Below are positions 57,790 through 64,000 of a stretch of 64,000 nt of DNA, piece after piece (within the stretch, counting starts at the first letter, position 1; every line of letters begins with the position of its first letter). Source of the stretch: Simmondsia chinensis (lineage: Eukaryota > Streptophyta > Magnoliopsida > Caryophyllales > Simmondsiaceae). The DNA lies in the NCBI GenBank assembly GCA_018398585.1, contig JAGTTD010000001.1:7442501-7506500 (forward strand), read 5' to 3'. The position numbers and the translations under genes are program-made. Under the pieces are notes generated by a model that was given only the letters and a program-made list of their open reading frames with translations, was not told the DNA's origin and ran no database searches.

Positions 57790-59450
57790 AAATAAAAGTA
57801 ATAAGTAATTTAATTATCTAGTTCTATTACGATGAAACACTTTGTGACACACTTAATTAGCCATAATTTTATTACATAAAATATAATATTAACTACACTT
57901 TTCACTTAACACATCAAGTGATTACATGCCATATTACTAGGCCAAAATGCGAATCAACAGAAATCTACAATGTAATACCTAACATCAAGTAACTGCACTT
58001 TTAATATTACATTAATAGTGATTCGCTTAAATACATCGACAAACAAAATTCTTTTATACTCAATTTGCAATAAAAATTCCTATATAATACATATAAATAC
58101 ATACATGCAAACATATTATATGTATCTATCAACTATTTACATGCAATATATATATATATAAATGTGTATGCGTCAACGACATCATTAATTTTGGTTTGTA
58201 TTCCATTATATTTCAGTATTGATTAAATTGGTCTTTTTCACTTCTAATTTTTTAAAAATTCGAATTTTACTTCAAATTAAGTATTATACATATGCATATT
58301 TATTTTAATAATCACACAATATTTACAAATTCGAATTTCAATATTTCAATAAAGAGTATGTGACTTCAAATTATGCATAATATTTTAAATACATAAAGAT
58401 ACTATAAATATTTAAATCATATGTGTATATTTAAAAAATATAGTTTTCTAACATTAGATTAAGACGTAAATATAAATATTTAATAATTTTGTCAAAATTA
58501 TAACATAATATTTATCATAACAATTTACTATTGGGTGAATTAACAAATATATTTTATAATTAAATTTACAACCTAGTAATTGTTACGTATCATTAATAAA
58601 CAATAATAGTACTTGTACTTAGCTCTTGAGATTACTTGTGATTAGTGTAAATAATAATGCAATAATTTCATTTGAGGGTAATGATAAACTAAACTTTCCC
58701 TCTCTTTCTCTATTCTCTCATCCCCTTCTTGTATTTCTTTATCTTATCTCACTCTAACTCCCAAATGAAACCCTAATTCAAGATAAACCCTAACCCTAAC
58801 TCATAGTTAAACCAATTGGGATAATATTAACTAATATTGTAATAATTAATTATATCAAAAATTATTCTACAATAAATTATTTAACAATATTATATTTTTA
58901 TGTAAACAATATAAATAATTGTTAATTTTTGTTCCAAATCTCCATATTTGACATACATTCTCATAAAATATGTAACTTACTTCAAATTAATTATAATATG
59001 TGTAAAAATTATATGTTGCACGTGTACAAGTCTTCAAAATCACAAGTATATTAAAGTACATCATATAAATATATAGCATAATACTTTTTACAACAGTTTA
59101 TTATTCATTATATAATAAAAAACGCATTATATAAAATATCATTCAACACATTAATTATATACTATTTATAAAACAAAAAAATAAAACAAATAAAATTACT
59201 AAATTAACATGACATCAAAATATAAAAGAACAACTGAAAATTTATCACAATAACGACTTACATAGTAATAAAAATGAAAGCTGGAGTGAAAGTATTTGAT
59301 TAAGTAAGAATAGATTAAAAGATGTGAAAATTTTGTGTTGTAATAATTTTTTGTTATAAAATTTTGAATAATTATTAAGATATATATAGAGAATGAGAGC
59401 TGAAGAAATGAGTAAGGGAAGGGGGGATTCGTGGGTGAAATTTGCAAATA
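57790..59450. other. AT-rich interior of MULE-2 upstream of transposase
   Basis: No gene seen. The minus-strand frame at 59199-59792 mixes repeat palindromes with AT-rich translation. This stretch likely holds the transposase promoter, but no motif is certain. Confidence 0.45.
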
Positions 59451-59509
59451 GCTCAAAAAAGGAATCTCGCAGCGGGATTCCCGCTGACTGCTGCACGCCC
59501 GGGAATACC

Positions 59510-59780
59510 GCTGACCAGCTGCACGACGTACGGTGGGTCTTGCAGCAGCTCGTGCCCTGTTATGGTCATTGAACGCCGTGGCACACGTCGTGAACAGGGA
59601 GCTGTTGCACACCGTGCGGCAGGTCGTGCACCCGAGCTCGTTGCATGACGTACGGCACGTCGTGCAATACTGTTGCACGACGTGCTGCTCGGCGTGCAAC
59701 AGCTCCCGGTGTTCCACGCCGTTGGACAGGTTGTTTTTTGCTTTTGTACGACGTTGGAAATGGCGTGCAACCAGTGGTCT
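59510..59780. repeat. Palindromic GCACGTCGTGC array, MULE-2 right end
   Basis: The counterpart of 52580-52760, longer (about 270 bases) and including CGTGCAACAGCTCC and CACGTCGTGC units. Confidence 0.75.
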
Positions 59781-60004
59781 GCAATAAACCATGCCATTTC
59801 GCTAAATATTTTTCTAATGGTGCCACTTTTCTAAGTTTTTTTTTCAAAATGTGCCCTTTAACATTAGTTAAATTTTTATTTAATCACCCCAACTTTTATA
59901 CTTTTCAAAAAAAAAAAAAATTTAAAGTATATTTTTTTTAAATCAACTGCCTAGGGTAGCGCCATCAAGTCTCTATTAAATATTTAATAACTTACATTGT
60001 ACAT

Positions 60005-60250
60005 GGATTTTTTTTTTAAATAATTAAAGAAAAAAATCTCTTAATACAAAAGCCAGTGCATCTACCGAAGTGGAACTCGAGAAAGCCTATTCAAGCAGGA
60101 CAAAAGAAACAAAAAAGGGGTATATCCAAAGCAAGAAGCAAAACACCCCAAGAATATGAACATCTATACCCACGCCAACACTTGAAGCATTCAAACTTTA
60201 TGCAGTAAAGTCATGTAAGTCCTAAGAACAAACACCAAATCTCAGTTTAA
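60005..60250 (-). mobile_element. L1-type LINE 3' end, second copy
   Basis: Minus-strand 'CTCGAGTTCCACTTCGGTAG ... GTATTAAGAGATTTTTTTC' with a poly-A tail at the 60005 side, related to 50656-50880. The far end is not defined. Confidence 0.6.
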
Positions 60251-60742
60251 CATTTCATGGTGAAAACACTCTAACCCGCTTCTAATCCTCTAACACGATC
60301 AAAGTGATGCAGGAGGTGGTGATTAGTGGGAAAATTGTAGAGGAATATGAGGAAAATCGCAACCTGGATTTAGCGGGTGAATTATGTTTTTGGCGGGAAT
60401 GGAAGTTGAGTTTTAAAAAGTGGTTGGAGTTGAGTAGGTCACATGCCGGGCACGTGAAAGCTGACAAAGTAGTTATATTTTAGCTTTTTGTATTTAGCAA
60501 CTCCAATTTAGTTTTGTTTTTACTTTTCTTTAATCTAGTTAATTTTGCTCATAAAAATAGATCATGATGTGGTAGAATTAGGGGATTATTATGAATGAAA
60601 AACCCTAATCTTCTCCCTAATACTCTCTTTCTTTTCTCCCTTCAAACCCTAAGTCATTTCTCTTCTCCCTTTAACCTCTAGTGTTTGATTTGCATTATTT
60701 GATTTGTATTATTGGTTCATTGAGCTCGATCCTCTGTATCAC
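60250..60742 (+). repeat. Presumed 5' LTR region of Gypsy-2
   Basis: The sequence before the PBS at 60743 should be the end of the 5' LTR. It ends with CTGTATCA. The LTR start cannot be set because the 3' LTR is outside the window. No promoter is assigned. Confidence 0.4.
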
Positions 60743-60754
60743 TGGTATCAGAGC
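60743..60754 (+). promoter_or_regulatory. Primer-binding site of Gypsy-2
   Basis: TGGTATCAGAGC, complementary to initiator-Met tRNA, just after the presumed 5' LTR end. Confidence 0.85.
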
Positions 60755-60793
60755 ATCGACTCTTAACTCTGTGGGCACGAATTTGAGCTGGAA

Positions 60794-61780
60794 ATGGCAG
60801 AAAACACCCGATCAGCCACTGAAATGGGGCGAGTAGAAGAATCTTTAGCTGCGCATTTCAAAGCTAACAATGATTGGCAAGATGCTTTAGCTGCACAACT
60901 ACGATCAAGCTCTGAAACTCAAGGACGAGTTCTGGTGGAGATCAAAGAGCTCCTCACTGGGATCACACTGAGGCAGGATCAAGTTCTTAATAGAGGGGTT
61001 GCAGATGGTGGTTCTACTTGAGCTGCTAACAATGTTCCAATTAGCAGCAGAACCAGAAAGTTCTAAGGGATCTAGCTCCAGCAACTCAAGTGGATAACGC
61101 TCCTTATTCTGCTAGATTCAGTAAGGTGGAATTTCCCTTATTTCTTGGGGAAGATGTGAATGAGTGGTTGTTCACTTGTGAACAATTTTTTCTCGTCGAT
61201 CAAATGCAAGAATTGGAGAGGGTTAGGTTGGCTTCCATTCATATGAGGGGCCTAGCTGGTTTGAGTACTCTACTGTGCTTAAAATGAGATTTGGAGATGC
61301 CTTTGAAGATCTAGTATCCAAATTGATGAGTCTTAGGCAAGATGGTCTTGTTAGAGATTACTTGGCTAAGTTTGATATGGCATCGGTTAGGACAGACTTC
61401 ACTGAGGCACAGCTCATTAGCTGCTTTTTGACTGGGTTGAGAGAGGATATTGCCTTGGAAGTAAGGTCTACACGGCCAATAACTCTTCACCATGCTGTGT
61501 GCTTATCCAAATTGGCTGAGGCCAAATTTGAGGCACTTGCTAAGCAGCTGAGGTACTCGAGGGTTCCATTGCTCCTTACCCCCAAAACATAGAGGTCCAT
61601 AGCAAATCCTTATAGGGGATCACCTGTCAGAACCAATTATCAGCATCCCAGTGCTATTGCTCCAGCCAGAGCTCAGAAGACTCTCACTAGAGCCTAATTA
61701 AAGGAAAAACGTGCCAAAGGATTATGCTACTTCTGTGATGAGAAGTTCGAAATGGGGCACAAATGCAGAAACAAAGGGCC
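60794..61780 (+). pseudogene. Gypsy-2 gag
   Basis: Start ATG at 60794 (M-A-E-N-T-R-S). It then passes a stop near 61,021 and continues at 61090-61287 ('FSKVEFPLFLGEDVNEWLF') and 61275-61592 ('LRQDGLVRDYLAKFD', 'CFLTGLREDIALEV'), a typical Gypsy gag core. The knuckle CYFCDEKFEMGHKC follows near 61,725-61,770. At least two stops or frameshifts break it. Confidence 0.85.
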
Positions 61781-64000
61781 TCAACTCTTTGTATTAGAAG
61801 TTGATGATGAGGAGTTCACTGAGGAAGCAGTAAAGCCGGAACAGCTGCCTGTTGAGGATGAGATTACAGAACCACTAGCTCAGATTTTGCTTCATGATTT
61901 ATCTGGTACTTCCACATTCCAAACCCTAAGGGTGACAGGATCAATTAAGAACAAGCCTATACACATCTTGATTGATTCAGGATCCACACATAAGTGCATT
62001 GATCTATCCCTAGTTCAGAGGTTGTAGTGCCAGCCAGCTCAGGTCCCTTCATTTGCAGCTGCTGTAGCCGATGGAATTAGCCTGAATTATTCTTACCAGC
62101 ACAAAGAGCTGACATGGAAAATGTAAGGGCCAACTTATTGCTCCAACTTCCTCCTTATTCCTTCAGGGGGGTTTGACATGGTACGTGGAATTGAGTGGCT
62201 CTCCACTTTAGGAGACATTAAGTATAATTTCAAGAACCTTACTATGGCGTACACACACGAGGGTGTTGCCAGGGAATTGCAAGGAAATGGTTCATCTATA
62301 TACAAGATAGTAGGAGCAAGAGCTATCTACAAGGCCTTATCTGAGGTTCCCTTCATTGCTCTTTTGCAAGTTCTTCTAGAGGAACCACCTAATAAAGGGG
62401 TTAGCCTTTAGATGTTGAAGGTCACCACAGACCAGTCTACAACCCCACACGTTCCCTTAGGCGTTTCTGCTCTTCTAACTCGGTATGAGAGCCTGTTTGA
62501 AGAGCCTATGCAACTGCCCCCTTCCAGAGGCACTTTTGACCATACAATACACTTGCAAGAAGGCACTAAGCCCATCAACAAGAGGGCTTATCGTTACCCT
62601 GCCCTTCAGAAAGATGTCATGGAAGGGATGGTCCATGAACTGCTGCAGAAGGGGTACATCCAGCATAGCTTCATCGCCTTTGCTTCTGCAGTAGTCATGG
62701 TGAGGAAGAAAGATGGGGGCTGGAGAATGTGTATTGATTACAGAGACCTGAACTTTGCCACAATCAAAGATAAATTCCCCGTGCCACTCGGAGAAGAGCT
62801 GTTTGATGAATTGGGTTCAGCTACATTCTTCACTAAGTTGGACTTGAGATCTGGCTACTACTAGATTAGGGTGAATCAGGAGGATGTGCAAAAGACAACA
62901 TTCTGCACTCACTTTGGCCATTTTGAGTTTTTTGGTGATACCTTTTGGCTTAACCAATGCTCCCTCCACATTCCAGGCTCTGATGAATTCAATATTTGCC
63001 CCTTATCTTCGAAGATTTGTGCTGGTATTTTTCGATGATATCCTTGTGTATAGTACACACTTTTAGGATCACATCTGGAACCTGGAGATTGTGTTCAAAT
63101 TGCTGTTGCATCACCAGTTATTCATCAAAAGGATTAAGTGCTCCTTTGCTGCAACACAGATCGAGTACTTGGGCCACATAATTGCTAAGGGAAGGGTGGC
63201 CACTGATCCTCAAAAGATCATAGCAGTGCAAAACTGGCCAGTTCCTTCAACTCTAAATCAACTCAGGGGATTCTTGGGCCTCGTTGGTTATTATAGGAGG
63301 TTCATATAACATTATGGGTGATAAGCTCATATGGAGTGAAAAGGCTCAACAAGCCTTCAATGCTCTCAAGGAGGCTCTCTCTTCAGGGCCAGTGCTAGCC
63401 TTACCCAATTTCACACTTCCTTTTGAGATTGAATCTGATGCAAGAAATAAGGGGAAAGGAGTTGTCTTGACTCAGTCAGGCCATCCTCTAGCATTCTTCA
63501 GCAAAGCATTAAGTCCTAGGCAACAAATACTCTTAGTTTATGAGCATGAGCTTCTGGCTATAGTTTCAGCAGTGCAGAAGTGGCACCAATACTTAATGAA
63601 TGATACATTTATCATTAGAACTGATCAGAGAAGCCTGAAGTACCTTATGGAGCAAAAGGTTCACACCCATTTCAGCAACTTTGGCTAGCAAAGCTGATAG
63701 GCTTTAGCTATGTCATAGAGTATGAAAAGGGAAGGAAAAACATGGCTGCAGATGCTCTCTCCAGGGTTACGAGCCAGCAGGTCACATGTATGCTTCCGAC
63801 TTCAGTGGATAGCAACCTGTATGACATGATACAGCTGAGCTGGCAGACAGATCCTACACTGAAGCAGATCATCCAAGACATCACTTCTGGTACTCAGTAG
63901 CACAGGCACTTCACTTGGCATTCTAATCAATTGAGAAGAAAAGGGAAGTTAGCCATTGGCAGTGACCCTGTTCTCAGAAGAAAGATACTGCAGTGGCTGC
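61752..64000 (+). pseudogene. Gypsy-2 pol (protease, RT, RNase H, start of integrase), runs off window
   Basis: 61752-62027 contains the protease active site 'HILIDSGSTHKCIDLS'. 62412-62864 has RT ('RMCIDYRDLNFATIKDKFP', 'TKLDLRSGYY', then a TAG). 62884-63066 in another frame has '[19 protein letters not shown]' and the FFDD motif. 63091-63309 is the RT end. 63284-63688 is RNase H ('GVVLTQSGHPLAFFSKALSP', 'TDQRSLKYLMEQ'). After a stop, 'NMAADALSR' is readable near 63,740, and the sequence reaches the region before the integrase zinc finger at the window edge. The order and motifs mark Ty3/Gypsy. Confidence 0.9.

Larger units (their letters stand above)
52506..59859 (-). mobile_element. Mutator-like element 2 (MULE-2) with MAIN-like gene
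   Basis: Long, G/C-rich terminal inverted repeats of about 250-350 bp lie at both ends (52506-52760 and about 59510-59859): 'GCATGGTTTA' and 'CTGGTTGCACGCCATTT' occur at both, inverted, with palindromic GCACGTCGTGCAAC units inward. Between them are a MULE transposase (55329-57767) and a MAIN-like gene (53040-55140), both on the minus strand. I found no 9-bp target duplication, so the outer limits are approximate. Confidence 0.8.
60743..64000 (+). mobile_element. Gypsy-2 LTR retrotransposon, 5' part only
   Basis: PBS, gag and pol up to RNase H are present; integrase, PPT and 3' LTR are beyond the window. The RT is related to that of Gypsy-1, but the LTR regions differ, so it is a different family. 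Confidence 0.88.

Noticed and set aside
59199..59797. Cys/Arg-rich open frames in the right end of MULE-2 (and 52428-52901 in the left)
   Set aside because: They translate the palindromic GCACGTCGTGC array in several frames on both strands. The Cys and Arg content follows from the repeat.

Overview
The window looks like repeat-dense nuclear DNA from a flowering plant, probably a eudicot. It is AT-rich, has no bacterial-style operons, and almost every coding-like stretch is a decayed transposable-element protein. PBS sequences complementary to initiator-methionine tRNA, chromovirus-type Gypsy, Mutator elements with MAIN-like genes, Au-type SINE tails and an endogenous pararetrovirus all point to an angiosperm. 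I cannot name the species. Only one likely host gene is visible: a 116-codon ubiquitin-like protein at 398-748 (-). No functional tRNA or rRNA gene was found.

Layout. 1-4,180: the ubiquitin-like gene, a SINE whose head is a near-complete 5S rRNA sequence (1346-1592), a CACTA-like MITE (2333-2542) and a hAT MITE (3377-3548). 4,183-14,226: an old Copia element on the minus strand, containing a non-autonomous LTR element (6047-10408) and a truncated RTE-type LINE end (11600-12121). 14,690-16,110: a MITE-like repeat with a second MITE inside it. 17,009-22,486: a Gypsy chromovirus on the minus strand with target duplication TATAC. 22,661-30,950: a Copia element on the plus strand with target duplication AGGAT, split by a hAT transposon (26885-29805).

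31,850-38,960: a rearranged endogenous Caulimoviridae-like pararetrovirus in three segments (plus, minus, plus), the first two forming an inverted repeat. A SINE lies within it, with a perfect 15-bp target duplication. 39,370-43,882: a Mutator-like element with long TIRs, subterminal palindrome arrays and a 9-bp target duplication. 43,950-47,790: a PIF/Harbinger element with both of its genes, the Myb/SANT-like protein and the DDE transposase. 48,225-52,500: MITE-like pieces, an L1 3' end and AT-rich sequence. About 52,506-59,859: a second Mutator-like element carrying a transposase and a MAIN-like (plant mobile domain) gene. 60,005-60,250: another L1 3' end. 60,743-64,000: the first part of a plus-strand Gypsy element that runs off the window.

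How it fits together. Most elements are dead, broken by stops and frameshifts, but several still have readable target duplications, so the insertion history can be reconstructed. The most distinctive points are the 5S-headed SINE, whose 3' end matches the tails of another SINE and of a truncated RTE LINE in the same window; seven long poly-G/poly-C runs in unrelated contexts, one inside a transposase reading frame; the inverted-repeat pararetrovirus; and two Mutator elements whose ends hold different palindromic arrays, one with a MAIN-like gene and the other with a possible remnant of one.
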